DNA of 40,863 nt, from the NCBI GenBank assembly GCA_035310125.1, contig DATGEP010000391.1:1-40863 (forward strand), in the 5' to 3' direction. Positions 14,611 to 22,893 of this stretch are shown here, piece by piece (the stretch's first letter is position 1; every line of letters starts with the position of its first letter). A program made the position numbers and the translations under genes. The notes beneath the pieces are model-generated. The model made no database searches. It saw nothing but the letters and a program-made list of their open reading frames with translations, and was not told the origin of the DNA. The stretch comes from DATGEP01 sp035310125. GTDB taxonomy: Bacteria > Chloroflexota > Ktedonobacteria > Ktedonobacterales > JADMIN01.

Positions 14611-15894
14611 TCAGCGCCAGGGAGTACCCAGAGTAGCACGGCCCGCGAGGAATGGACGCAGCGCTTCAGGTACATAGATGGTACCGTCGGCCTGCTGATG
14701 GTTCTCGATCACTGCAATGATCGTGCGAACCGATGCGAGGGCCGTGTTGTTGAGCGTGTGAACGTAGCGAACGACGCCGTCCTCCCCACGATAGCGCAGA
14801 TCAGCGCGGCGCGCCTGGAAGTCGTGAAAGTACGAATCCGAGTGCGTCTCGCGATACCGGTTCTCCGAGGGAAGCCAGCACTCTACGTCGTAGCCTTTGA
14901 CCTTCGCGTCACCAAGGTCGCCGGTGCAGATATTCAGCACACGATAGGGAAGCTCCAACGCCTGCACCAGCTCCTCGGCAATGGCGAGCAGCTCCTCATG
15001 CCAGCGCACCGACTCCTCGTGATCAGCGCGACAAATGATATACTGCTCGACTTTCTCGAACTGGTGGACACGGAAGATGCCCTTCGTGTCCTTGCCATAC
15101 GTGCCGGCCTCGCGGCGGAAGCATGGTGACCACGCGACATAGCGAATGGGCAGGTCCTGCTCGCGGAGAATTTCGCCAGAATGCATACCGGTAATCGAGA
15201 CTTCGGCGGTGCCGACGAGGTACAGGTCATCCTCCGGCAACGCATAGGTCTGGTCGCGGCCACGCGGGAACTGGCTGTTGCCATAGAAACAGAACTCTTT
15301 GGCCATTGCGGGCACGCTAAGCGGCATAAAGCCCTTCTGACTCACGCGGTGTAGCGCGAATTGGAGCAGCGCCATCTCGAGCAGCACGGCGTCACCCTTG
15401 AGGATGTAGCTGCGGGAGCCGGCGACCTTTACTCCGCGCTCGATGTCCAGCATGTCCAGCGCATTCATGAGGGTAACGTGGTCCAGTGGCTCGAAGTCAA
15501 ACCGTCGCGGCTCGCCAATCCGCTTGATTTCGACGTTGTCCTCCTCGCCGGCACCGTCTGGCACGCTGGCGTCCGGAATATTCGGGACGAGCAGCCACAG
15601 CTCACGCAGCTGCGCCTCAAGCTCACGCTCACGTGGCTCCAGCTCTTTGAGCGCGGTGGCGACTTCGCGGCCACGGGCAATATGCCGCTCGCGCGCCTCC
15701 CTGTCGGCGCCCGCCTCACGAATCGCTTTGTTAAGCCGATTCTGCTCGGCACGCAGATCCTCAGCGCGGCGGCGGGTCTCGCGCAGATCACCGTCAATGG
15801 CAAGCAGAGCGTCAACGTCTACGGCGGTGTGGCGGCGCGCGGCCACCTCTTTGATGAGATCCGGATGATCTCGGATGAATGCCAGGTCAAGCAT
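14611..15894 (-). CDS. serS: Seryl-tRNA synthetase
   Basis: Charges tRNA-Ser (and tRNA-Sec where present) with serine. The 427-aa product has the N-terminal tRNA-binding coiled coil (MLDLAFIRDHPDLIKEVAARR to about residue 105). The class II catalytic core follows, with VGTAEVSITGMHSGEIL, motif 2 SPCFRREAGTYGKDTKGIFRVHQFEKVEQ, and motif 3 NNTALASVRTIIAVIENHQ. Length is typical. The ATG at 15894 is preceded by AAAGGAGC at good spacing; further upstream the frame runs into the leader terminator. Expression is controlled by the T-box leader directly upstream. Confidence 0.97.
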   Translation of the reverse strand: MLDLAFIRDHPDLIKEVAARRHTAVDVDALLAIDGDLRETRRRAEDLRAEQNRLNKAIREAGADREARERHIARGREVATALKELEPRERELEAQLRELWLLVPNIPDASVPDGAGEEDNVEIKRIGEPRRFDFEPLDHVTLMNALDMLDIERGVKVAGSRSYILKGDAVLLEMALLQFALHRVSQKGFMPLSVPAMAKEFCFYGNSQFPRGRDQTYALPEDDLYLVGTAEVSITGMHSGEILREQDLPIRYVAWSPCFRREAGTYGKDTKGIFRVHQFEKVEQYIICRADHEESVRWHEELLAIAEELVQALELPYRVLNICTGDLGDAKVKGYDVECWLPSENRYRETHSDSYFHDFQARRADLRYRGEDGVVRYVHTLNNTALASVRTIIAVIENHQQADGTIYVPEALRPFLAGRATLGTPWR

Positions 15895-16209
15895 ACAAGG
15901 TAGCTCCTTTAACGGTACAAACAAAGAGCGCCTCCCATCGCGAAGGACGGGAGGCGCTCTGCCCCGTGGTACCACCTTACTTCGCCGCGCGGCCATTCCC
16001 TGTCAGGATGCCCGTTGCGTCGCGGCCTCATCCATCCGTTAACGCCGGGCCACGTCCCATCTTCCGCCGTGAATTCGTAATGGCGTCGAAAGGAGGCTGG
16101 CGAGTGGATTTCACCTGGACATCGCGCCGCGTCGCATCAACCCGCGGCTTTCTGTGGCGGCATCCAGCGTACTTATCTCGCGTTCGCCTGTTCTAGAATT
16201 GCACCTGTC
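15895..16209 (-). promoter_or_regulatory. Serine-specific T-box riboswitch leader of serS
   Basis: A roughly 315-nt leader that senses uncharged tRNA-Ser. The conserved T-box appears on the minus strand as AAGGTGGTACCACGG (15978 down to about 15964), where TGGT should pair with the tRNA acceptor end. The terminator follows at once. Upstream, GTGAAATCCACTCG (16114-16101) looks like a specifier loop, with UCC (Ser) at 16108-16106 in the usual GAA-codon-A context. Compared with the consensus TGGNACCGCG, the T-box has ACCACG, so one base of the highly conserved tail is changed and GTGGTACCAC is self-complementary. Specifier placement is inference; the T-box/terminator pair is seen directly. Confidence 0.85.
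15912..15960 (-). terminator. T-box regulated intrinsic terminator
   Basis: On the minus strand, AGAGCGCCTCCC (15960-15949) pairs perfectly with GGGAGGCGCTCT (15936-15925), giving a 12-bp GC-rich stem. It is followed by the T-rich run TTGTTTGT. It lies just downstream of the T-box antiterminator sequence and ends about 20 nt before the serS ribosome binding site. Confidence 0.9.
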
Positions 16210-16215
16210 GCTAGT

Positions 16216-16245
16216 ATGGTACGCACGCCACAACAATGCCGTCAA
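16216..16245 (-). promoter_or_regulatory. Candidate promoter of the serS T-box leader
   Basis: On the minus strand TTGACG (16245-16240) and TACCAT (16221-16216) are 18 bp apart. The predicted start near 16209 gives a leader length normal for T-boxes. Confidence 0.4.
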
Positions 16246-16371
16246 GCGCGCGTACTGGAAGCCGGATTGGGCGGGGGCACAACTCACGAGCTAAAGTATT
16301 GTGTTGAATGCCCTCCCAACGGGATGGGGGATGCGAGAGAATCCCTGCTGTTCACGCGAGAAACACATACC

Positions 16372-17508
16372 ATGGCAACGGATGTTCCTGAAAATGACGC
16401 TCTGTCGAATGTAACCAATTCGACGCAGACGACCTTGTTCACACCGCTGCGGCTCAGGTCGGTCGCGCTACGCAACCGAATCGTCGTCTCGCCAATGTGC
16501 CAGTATTCATGTGAGGCGGGCGACGGCAAGGCGACCGATTGGCATCTCGTTCATCTTGGCGGCCTGGCCGTTGGGGGGGCCTCGCTTGTTTTCACCGAGG
16601 CGACGGCGGTGGAGGAACGTGGCCGCATCAGCACGCAGGACCTGGGAATCTGGAACGATGAGCAGATTGCTTCCCTGGTTCCAATCACCCGCTTTATTCG
16701 CGCGCGGGGCGCGGTTCCAGGCATGCAGCTCGCACATGCTGGCCGTAAGGCGAGCGTACGGCGCCCGTGGGACGGCGGCGGTCCACTGAGCGCCGAGGCG
16801 GGCGCCTGGGAACCCGTCGCACCCAGCGCTATGTCGTTCGCCGAGCGGTATACCGTTCCCCACGCGCTCTCGCCGGCGGAGATTGGCGAAGTCATCGCAC
16901 ACTTCGCGGATGCGACGCGGCGGGCGCTAGAAGCTGGATTCGAGGTGATCGAGCTGCATGCGGCGCACGGCTATCTGCTGCATCAGTTTCTGTCGCCCGT
17001 CAGCAATACACGCAAGGATCGTTATGGCGGCAGCTTCGAGAATCGTATCCGCATTGTCGTTGAGTCCGTTCGCGCGCTGCGCCGTGTCTGGCCCGAGCAA
17101 TTTCCGCTCTTCGTGCGCGTCTCTGCCACTGATTGGCTGGAGGGTCGGTCAGGAGTGGCAAGCTGGACGGTAGAGCAGACCGTAGCGCTGGCGCATGTGC
17201 TTCGCGATGAGGGGGTGGACGTGATAGATTGTTCCAGCGGCGGTAACATCGCGCGGGCGCGGATCCCGGATGGCCCCGGGTATCAGACGAGGTTTGCCGA
17301 GCGCATTCGGCGGGAGGCGAGCATCGCCACAATGGCTCTGGGCAGAATCACCAGTCCTGAGCAGGCGGATACCATTCTGCGTTCCGGTCAGGCCGATCTC
17401 GTCGCACTTGCGCGTGAAGAGCTGCGCAATCCGCACTGGCCACTGCATGCGGGACGCATCCTGGGATATGAGGCGCCCTGGCCGCCTCAATATGAGCGCG
17501 CACGGTAA
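16372..17508 (+). CDS. Old Yellow Enzyme family NADH:flavin oxidoreductase (YqjM-like)
   Basis: An FMN-dependent ene-reductase of the class that includes Bacillus YqjM (NamA). It reduces activated C=C bonds with NAD(P)H; the physiological substrate is unknown. The 378-aa product shows the TIM-barrel signatures VVSPMCQYS (C43, the redox-tuning Cys of YqjM-like enzymes), MQLAHAGRKAS, and ELHAAHGYLLHQFLSP with substrate-binding H196 and H199 and Tyr201. These are followed by SNTRKDRYGGSFENR and a GRITSPEQAD phosphate-binding region. The ATG at 16372 is preferred because upstream in-frame codons overlap the serS promoter region; its ribosome binding site is weak. It is divergent from serS. Confidence 0.9.
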   Translation: MATDVPENDALSNVTNSTQTTLFTPLRLRSVALRNRIVVSPMCQYSCEAGDGKATDWHLVHLGGLAVGGASLVFTEATAVEERGRISTQDLGIWNDEQIASLVPITRFIRARGAVPGMQLAHAGRKASVRRPWDGGGPLSAEAGAWEPVAPSAMSFAERYTVPHALSPAEIGEVIAHFADATRRALEAGFEVIELHAAHGYLLHQFLSPVSNTRKDRYGGSFENRIRIVVESVRALRRVWPEQFPLFVRVSATDWLEGRSGVASWTVEQTVALAHVLRDEGVDVIDCSSGGNIARARIPDGPGYQTRFAERIRREASIATMALGRITSPEQADTILRSGQADLVALAREELRNPHWPLHAGRILGYEAPWPPQYERAR

Positions 17509-17543
17509 CATCGCACGGAGAAAAATTCAAAAGTCAGTGCCGC

Positions 17544-17572
17544 TTGTGATGCCTGTTGAGTTATGTTACACT
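17544..17572 (+). promoter_or_regulatory. Promoter for the receiver-domain gene
   Basis: TTGTGA (17544-17549) and TACACT (17567-17572) with a 17-bp spacer, a good sigma70-type match. Transcription would start about 95 nt upstream of the ATG at 17673. Confidence 0.5.
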
Positions 17573-17672
17573 ACCGTCGCATTGAACGCGATCCGTGTAG
17601 CCGGTGTCGCGTACTCTCACTATCTTCAGATAGCGACGACTCCAGAATCGACGCAAAGTCCGGTAGGACGAT

Positions 17673-18173
17673 ATGGACCCGACACCCCATCAGCGTGGAA
17701 AACTGGATAAGCGCAATATGACGTCTGTTCCACCCGTGGAGATCATGTCTCGTGTCGGGTTGGCGGCGGAGCCAACGCCGATAGGTCCTCCTCGTGTCCT
17801 CATCGTTGACGACGACGCCGACATCCTCGCTGTGCTGGAAATGATCTTCACGGATGACGGCTTCCTGACTGTCTGCTGCGACAAGAGTGAGATAGCCCTT
17901 GCCGAGCTGTCTGCCAATCCGATTCAACTCCTCATCACCGATCTTCGACTCGTCGGCGGCACGGGCCTCGATCTCATTCGCCAATTGCGTGCGCTGTACG
18001 ACGGCGTACCAGGAGTGATTGTCTTAACAGCAGTACGCCCAACGCATGTTGGCATCGAGCCGGATCAGATTGCGCAGCTGAACGCACGTGTCATTGCCAA
18101 GCCGTTTGACATAGAAGATCTCCTCAGCACAGCACGCACGCTGACTGGCTGGCCGGGGCACCCGCTTCCGTAG
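17673..18173 (+). CDS. Stand-alone response regulator receiver protein
   Basis: The 166-aa protein contains one CheY-like receiver domain (~residues 40-155) and no output domain. Key residues are all present: acidic pair D46-D47 in VLIVDDDAD, phosphoacceptor D90 in LLITDLRL, T119 in IVLTA, and K143 in IAKPFD. It should accept a phosphoryl group from a histidine kinase encoded elsewhere and signal by protein contact. The start at 17673 follows GTAGGACG; later ATGs (17718, 17745) could also serve, since the first ~40 residues are not part of the fold. No kinase gene is nearby. It is the last plus-strand gene before the convergent pcrA. Confidence 0.85.
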   Translation: MDPTPHQRGKLDKRNMTSVPPVEIMSRVGLAAEPTPIGPPRVLIVDDDADILAVLEMIFTDDGFLTVCCDKSEIALAELSANPIQLLITDLRLVGGTGLDLIRQLRALYDGVPGVIVLTAVRPTHVGIEPDQIAQLNARVIAKPFDIEDLLSTARTLTGWPGHPLP

Positions 18174-18279
18174 AGAAGAGCGGACTCCATGATACAGTGG
18201 CCGCATGGAAGACTACACCGACGAGATGTGACGAGGGCATTGGCGGAAGACAAGGACGTGACAGCACCACTATATGGAC

Positions 18280-18320
18280 GTGACTGGATCACATGTAGGT
18301 AAAAAATGTCATCCAGCCAC
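18280..18320. other. Imperfect inverted repeat between convergent genes
   Basis: Arms 18280-18294 and 18306-18320 pair over 13 of 15 positions (GTG-CTGGAT with ATCCAG-CAC), with an A-rich loop. It lies in the 227-bp gap between the receiver gene and pcrA. Without a T-tract it is only a possible terminator. I see nothing else in this gap. Confidence 0.3.
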
Positions 18321-18400
18321 GCGCCGAGCTTCGAGGTCCGATTGCACATAGGGGTTTCCGCCTGGCAAAGGAGCATTTATGGGAACGCGGAGACTGTTCG

Positions 18401-20758
18401 CTAGATCTTTTGCAAATTGGCGAAGCTCAGATCCAGTGTTTTCTTGCCCGCCTGCTTGAACAACACATCCGCGCTGGTTGCTCCGCGCTCCTCGACGAGG
18501 TGGAGCACTGTTCCCTCACCAAAAAGCCGGTGCATCACGCGGTCGCCCGGCTTCAGCGGGCCGCTGCCGGCGGTGGATGCCGGCTCCGCCGCGACGGACG
18601 GGCGTGTCGGCAGCGGTGGCCGCGTGGTTGAAGTGGCTGGCGCGGGCACCCCACGCGGCGTGTACGGTCGCGAAGGTGACGGCGAGCTATCCCACAAACC
18701 ACCGCCGCTGCTCCGGCGGGACGGCGTGGCTACTTCGGCGCCCGCGCTGCGCCCGCGCTGGCGCGTCGCGTTGACGAGCGGCGCGGGAATCTCATCCAGG
18801 AAGCGCGACGCCACCTGAAACATGCTATTGCCGCCGAAGAACGAGCGGCGGAACGCTCGCGTCAGGTACAGCCGGCGCATCGCGCGTGTGATCCCCACGT
18901 ACGCCAACCGGCGCTCCTCCTCCAGCTCCTGCTCGCTCTCCAGCGAGCGCGAGTGCGGCAGCACGCCCTCCTCCATGCCCACGATGAAGACGACTGGATA
19001 TTCCAGACCTTTCGCCGCGTGCAGTGTGATGAGCGTCACCGCGTCGCGCTCCTCGCTCACCAACGGCCCGTTCTCGCCGGCCTGTGTCGTATCCGCGCCC
19101 GCCACCAGCGCGACATTCTCCAGAAAGAGCGCCAGCGCCGTCTCCGGCTCGATCTCGGAGAAATCCTCTGCCACGCGCCGCAGCTCCAACACGTTGTTCC
19201 AACGCTCATCGCCCTCATCTGTGCCGTCGCGCAGGTCCGCCGCGTAGCCACTCCGCTCTAGCAGCCGGTCAATCAGACGCGGCAACGACTCTTCGGTCGC
19301 GGCGCGCTGGAGATCTCTCATCAGCGCGGAGAAGACGCCCAGCGCACGTTTGCTGCCTGTCGAAAGTGTCGGCTGCTCCTCGATGTGCTCCAGCGCTTCC
19401 AGCGGCGCGAGGCGCTGCGTCTGCGCCCACGACGTGAATTCTGCCAGCGTCTTCGGCCCAATCTTCCGGTTCGGCACGTTGATGATGCGCTGCAGCGAGA
19501 TCGTGTCGAGCGGGTTGGCAATCAGCCGCAAGTACGCCAGGATGTCCTTGATCTCTTTGCGCTCATAGAACTTCTTACTGCCGACGACTACATACTTCAT
19601 GCCTGAGCGAATGAACTGCTCCTCCAGCGCGCGCGACTGCGCATTCGTGCGATACATCACGGCAAACTCGCGAAGACTGAACTCGCCGCGCGCGACAAGC
19701 TGGCGGATCGTATCCACCACGAAGGTTGCCTCTTCCTCCTCGTTGTACGCCTCGTGGACCAGTATCTTCTCGCCACCTGACTTATCCGTCCACAGGGATT
19801 TATCTTTGCGCAGGCGGTTCTGTCGCACGACTTGCGTCGCGGCATCCAGAATTACCTGTGTCGAGCGGTAATTCTGCTCCAACAGTACAACTTTCGTGTC
19901 TGGGAAGTCTTGCTCGAATTGCAGCAGCACGCGAGGGTTGGCACCACGCCAGCTGTAGATAGATTGATCATCATCGGCCACGGCGCACACATTCATATGT
20001 CCCGGCGTGTCGGGGGTGCCGGCACCGAGCAGCCGCACTAGCTCATACTGCGCTTTGTTGGTGTCCTGAAACTCATCTACGTGAATGTAGCGATAGCGAT
20101 CCTGATACGACTTGAGCACATCGGGGTGTTTACGCCAGAGCTGGTACGTGAGCAAAATCAGATCATCGAAGTCCGCCGCGTTATTTGTCCGCAGTAGCTC
20201 TTCGTAGCGCTTGTAGACGCGCGCGGCGACTTCCTCATAATACTTGTTGACTTGCTCCGCAAACTGCGCTGGCGAGAGCAGATCGTTCTTGGCCCGCGAG
20301 ATGATGGCGTGGATGGTGCTCGGTTTGAACTGCTTCTCGTCCAGATTCATCTCGCGGAGCGTCTGCTTGACCAGGCTGAGCTGATCGGCGTCGTCATAAA
20401 TGGCAAAGCGATCCGTCAAACCCAGCCCGGCGCGCGCCGCCTCGCGCCGCAGTATACGGGAGCAGATCGCGTGGAACGTGCCGACGGCCAGATCGCGCGC
20501 GGGTGGCCCCACCAGCGTCTCCAGGCGCTCCTTCATCTCGCGGGCGGCTTTGTTCGTGAACGTCACGGCCAGCACGCTCCAGGGCGTCACGCGGCGCTCC
20601 CGCAGGATGTATGCGATGCGATGGGTGATGACTCGGGTTTTCCCGCTACCTGGCCCGGCTAATACGAGTAAGGGACCTTCTGTCGTCGTCACCGCCTGTC
20701 GCTGAGGCGGATTCAACCCTTGCAGCAAATCCTCGGAATGCGCCGCGGGCGTCGTCAT
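18401..20758 (-). CDS. pcrA: ATP-dependent DNA helicase, UvrD/PcrA type
   Basis: A superfamily 1A 3'-5' helicase acting in nucleotide excision repair, replication restart and removal of roadblocks. The 785-aa product has motif I AGPGSGKTR (34-42), VTFTNKAAREMKERL (Ia), VGTFHAICSRILRR, motif II HVDEFQDTN, motif III ADDDQSIYSWRGANP, motif IV EQNYRST, motif V TLHAAKGLEYPVVFI and motif VI RRLAYVGITRAMRRLYLTRA. A long Ser/Pro linker leads to a C-terminal Tudor-like domain (PGDRVMHRLFGEGTV), which in PcrA contacts RNA polymerase. The ATG at 20758 has AAGGA 11 nt upstream and lies just before LNPPQRQAV, the Q motif. Length is normal for PcrA. Confidence 0.95.
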   Translation of the reverse strand: MTTPAAHSEDLLQGLNPPQRQAVTTTEGPLLVLAGPGSGKTRVITHRIAYILRERRVTPWSVLAVTFTNKAAREMKERLETLVGPPARDLAVGTFHAICSRILRREAARAGLGLTDRFAIYDDADQLSLVKQTLREMNLDEKQFKPSTIHAIISRAKNDLLSPAQFAEQVNKYYEEVAARVYKRYEELLRTNNAADFDDLILLTYQLWRKHPDVLKSYQDRYRYIHVDEFQDTNKAQYELVRLLGAGTPDTPGHMNVCAVADDDQSIYSWRGANPRVLLQFEQDFPDTKVVLLEQNYRSTQVILDAATQVVRQNRLRKDKSLWTDKSGGEKILVHEAYNEEEEATFVVDTIRQLVARGEFSLREFAVMYRTNAQSRALEEQFIRSGMKYVVVGSKKFYERKEIKDILAYLRLIANPLDTISLQRIINVPNRKIGPKTLAEFTSWAQTQRLAPLEALEHIEEQPTLSTGSKRALGVFSALMRDLQRAATEESLPRLIDRLLERSGYAADLRDGTDEGDERWNNVLELRRVAEDFSEIEPETALALFLENVALVAGADTTQAGENGPLVSEERDAVTLITLHAAKGLEYPVVFIVGMEEGVLPHSRSLESEQELEEERRLAYVGITRAMRRLYLTRAFRRSFFGGNSMFQVASRFLDEIPAPLVNATRQRGRSAGAEVATPSRRSSGGGLWDSSPSPSRPYTPRGVPAPATSTTRPPLPTRPSVAAEPASTAGSGPLKPGDRVMHRLFGEGTVLHLVEERGATSADVLFKQAGKKTLDLSFANLQKI

Positions 20759-20857
20759 GATGTATGGCGTCCTTATGACTGATGTGAAGTGTATCTCAGC
20801 CAGGCTATTGTACGACATCCGGCGCGGCGGCATGACACCGTAGCACAAACGCGCCAG

Positions 20858-22810
20858 CTACTGAACGCCGATCTTCGTGGCGGAATAGTCCCGGAAGTAC
20901 TCCGCGCCCCAACCCGCCTGGTATACGACGACAGTCACCCCATACGTTCCGGGCGTCGTGCCCGCCGGAATCACGCCCGACAACGTCACCTTCTGCGCCT
21001 GCCCTGCGCTGAAGGCGACGTTGTCTTGCGAGAGCTGCATCACCCGATCTCCCGGATTCGACACCTCGATGTACACCAGAGCCGTCAAATCGCAGCTGAT
21101 CGTCACATACGTCGTAATGGCTACCGGCTGGCCAGCTTTCACGGGATTGGGAGTGGCGCTGGTCCCGCCAATGCTTACGACCGGCGCACCGACGCATGCC
21201 CCCTGCGGCGCGGGCGTCACCGTCGCGCTCGCGTCGGGCGGGCCGGGTGGTGTCCACGCGCCTGGATTGGCGAGCGACAGCGGCCCATGCCGGTAGTACG
21301 CCCCCACGAAAAGCCGCAAGTAACCGCCATCGTCATCGGGGTACACGCTGATATGCGTATTGCAGAGATCGCACTGAAAGCCAGCGATCGGGGAGGGATT
21401 TGTCACGCCGTCGTGGGCGTCGTCGTTTATGGTGGTGCCGCCGTTTCCTGGGCCGAACAACACGCCGATGACGCCCGCGCGCGCGAAATCGGCGACATGC
21501 CCGAGAATGTACGTGGCCCGGTTGTCCTGCGTGTGATGGGGCGTATTGTTCTCAGTGTCGAAGTATTGGTTACCTTCCGGCACCTGCCACATCACTACTT
21601 TCTTGCCGGTCGCCCGCGTGAAACCGGAGATAAAGCTCAGGTAGCGGGAAAAGTTGGGAAACAACGTATTCGTCGGATCCCACCACGCCGAACCCTGCCC
21701 GCTATCGCGATCCGAGACATCGCTGGATATCAGATCCCAGGCCGAGATTCCGGCGGGATTGCCGTTCAGCCCGGCTCCCTGTACGAATTGCGCCGTCTGT
21801 TGCATGATCCCATTCACATCCAGATTGGGGTCAGTGCTCGTCCCAAGATCGGCGCCAGTGGACCAGTACGAAACATCCAGGGCCAACACGGCGTTCGGCG
21901 CGTACAGATCGCGGATATGCAGCAGCGCCCAGGCGTAGCCCTGGCCGTTATTCGGTAGGCTGCCCACATCCGCGTCACCGGAGCTGGCGACACTGGCCGG
22001 CACCGCGGCAGGCACGTTCCCTTTGGCGAGCGCCGCACGCTGCATGAAGCCCCAAAGATCTGGCTCCACGACCACCAGCGTCGGCCCACCGAAGCTGCCT
22101 ATTTCTCGCATGAGCAGCCGCCAGTTGGCGAAATATGCGCTCATGACCGATGGGGTGTTCAGATTCGCCAGGTCCGTGTCGGACTGTGTGTCTGGAGGAC
22201 ACGACCCACTTGAATAACACAGCTCGTAATATACGAACGCGGGGATGTAGTGATGGCTGGCGCTCTCCCGCATGTAGTAGCTGGCGAACGCTCCTGTTGG
22301 GCTATTCCAGGTCTCCCAGCCATGGCCGGTATTCACACCACCTGTGAGATACTGATAGCGATAGTCCCACGCTGTGCCATTGTGTGTGCGCATATCGTCG
22401 AGCAGTGTCACACCGCCAGGCGCGTTCATCACGCCGAAGGAGAAATAGTGAGGGATACCCGGCGGCAGTTGGAGCGGCTGCGCGCCGGAGGGCGTTCCCC
22501 TTCCGCCGGAAGCGGCGCCGTTCCCGCTGATATGCCCCTGGCTCGCGCTGGTTCCACCGCGGGCATGAACAGAGGCAAGTACCGCACCGAGGACGACGGC
22601 GACGAGCAGAACGGCACACATGCCCACCACAAGCCGCTGGCGCGAATTCGTTGGCAGCCGCAGCGGCACGGACTCGACTATGCGGCCAAAGAAAGCGTGC
22701 TCGCCGGCTTCTGGTAGTCCAACCTGAGTCCGCCCCCCCGAAGCGCCGCCATCGGTCCGCGCACCTTGACCCCGCTGCTTCCAGAGACCATCTTCGTCTC
22801 GCTCCACCAC
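20858..22810 (-). CDS. Membrane-anchored extracellular protein, possible glycoside-hydrolase-like fold
   Basis: The 650-aa protein has a ~59-residue cytoplasmic head, one transmembrane segment (60-83), a Ser/Gly/Pro linker and a large exterior domain (~115-500). That domain contains YFSFGVMNAPGGVTLLDDM, AFVYYELCY, LVVVEPDLWGFMQ, LALDVSYWST and KVVMWQVPEGNQYF. These alternating short strands with an acidic VVEPD end and a late WQVPEGN look like a TIM-barrel glycoside hydrolase, but I cannot assign a family. The C-terminus (~540-650) is Ig-like (VKAGQPVAITTYVTI). The start is a GTG preceded by GAGCGAGG. It is downstream of ubiA, behind a tandemly duplicated promoter-like repeat. Substrate unknown. 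Confidence 0.7.
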   Translation of the reverse strand: MVERDEDGLWKQRGQGARTDGGASGGRTQVGLPEAGEHAFFGRIVESVPLRLPTNSRQRLVVGMCAVLLVAVVLGAVLASVHARGGTSASQGHISGNGAASGGRGTPSGAQPLQLPPGIPHYFSFGVMNAPGGVTLLDDMRTHNGTAWDYRYQYLTGGVNTGHGWETWNSPTGAFASYYMRESASHHYIPAFVYYELCYSSGSCPPDTQSDTDLANLNTPSVMSAYFANWRLLMREIGSFGGPTLVVVEPDLWGFMQRAALAKGNVPAAVPASVASSGDADVGSLPNNGQGYAWALLHIRDLYAPNAVLALDVSYWSTGADLGTSTDPNLDVNGIMQQTAQFVQGAGLNGNPAGISAWDLISSDVSDRDSGQGSAWWDPTNTLFPNFSRYLSFISGFTRATGKKVVMWQVPEGNQYFDTENNTPHHTQDNRATYILGHVADFARAGVIGVLFGPGNGGTTINDDAHDGVTNPSPIAGFQCDLCNTHISVYPDDDGGYLRLFVGAYYRHGPLSLANPGAWTPPGPPDASATVTPAPQGACVGAPVVSIGGTSATPNPVKAGQPVAITTYVTISCDLTALVYIEVSNPGDRVMQLSQDNVAFSAGQAQKVTLSGVIPAGTTPGTYGVTVVVYQAGWGAEYFRDYSATKIGVQ

Positions 22811-22833
22811 CGCACCTCGCTCCCCGACTCATA

Positions 22834-22885
22834 TATCATTTCACTAGTCTCGTAGATAGTATCATTTCACTAGTCTCGTAGATAG
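22834..22885 (-). repeat. 26-bp tandem duplication carrying extended -10 elements
   Basis: Two exact adjacent copies (22834-22859 and 22860-22885) of a 26-bp unit that contains CATTTCACTAGTCTCGTAG. On the minus strand each copy ends in TGATA: the upstream copy reads TGA-TACTAT and the downstream copy TGA-TATATG, both extended -10-like. The second is 15-25 nt before the start of the 650-aa gene. This looks like a duplicated promoter or operator region for that gene. Confidence 0.75.
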
Positions 22886-22893
22886 CCACCACC

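Noticed and set aside
20789..21958. 389-codon plus-strand frame
   Set aside because: It lies antisense to the membrane-anchored protein gene, has Arg-rich translation and no family resemblance, whereas the minus frame has a membrane segment and domain structure.
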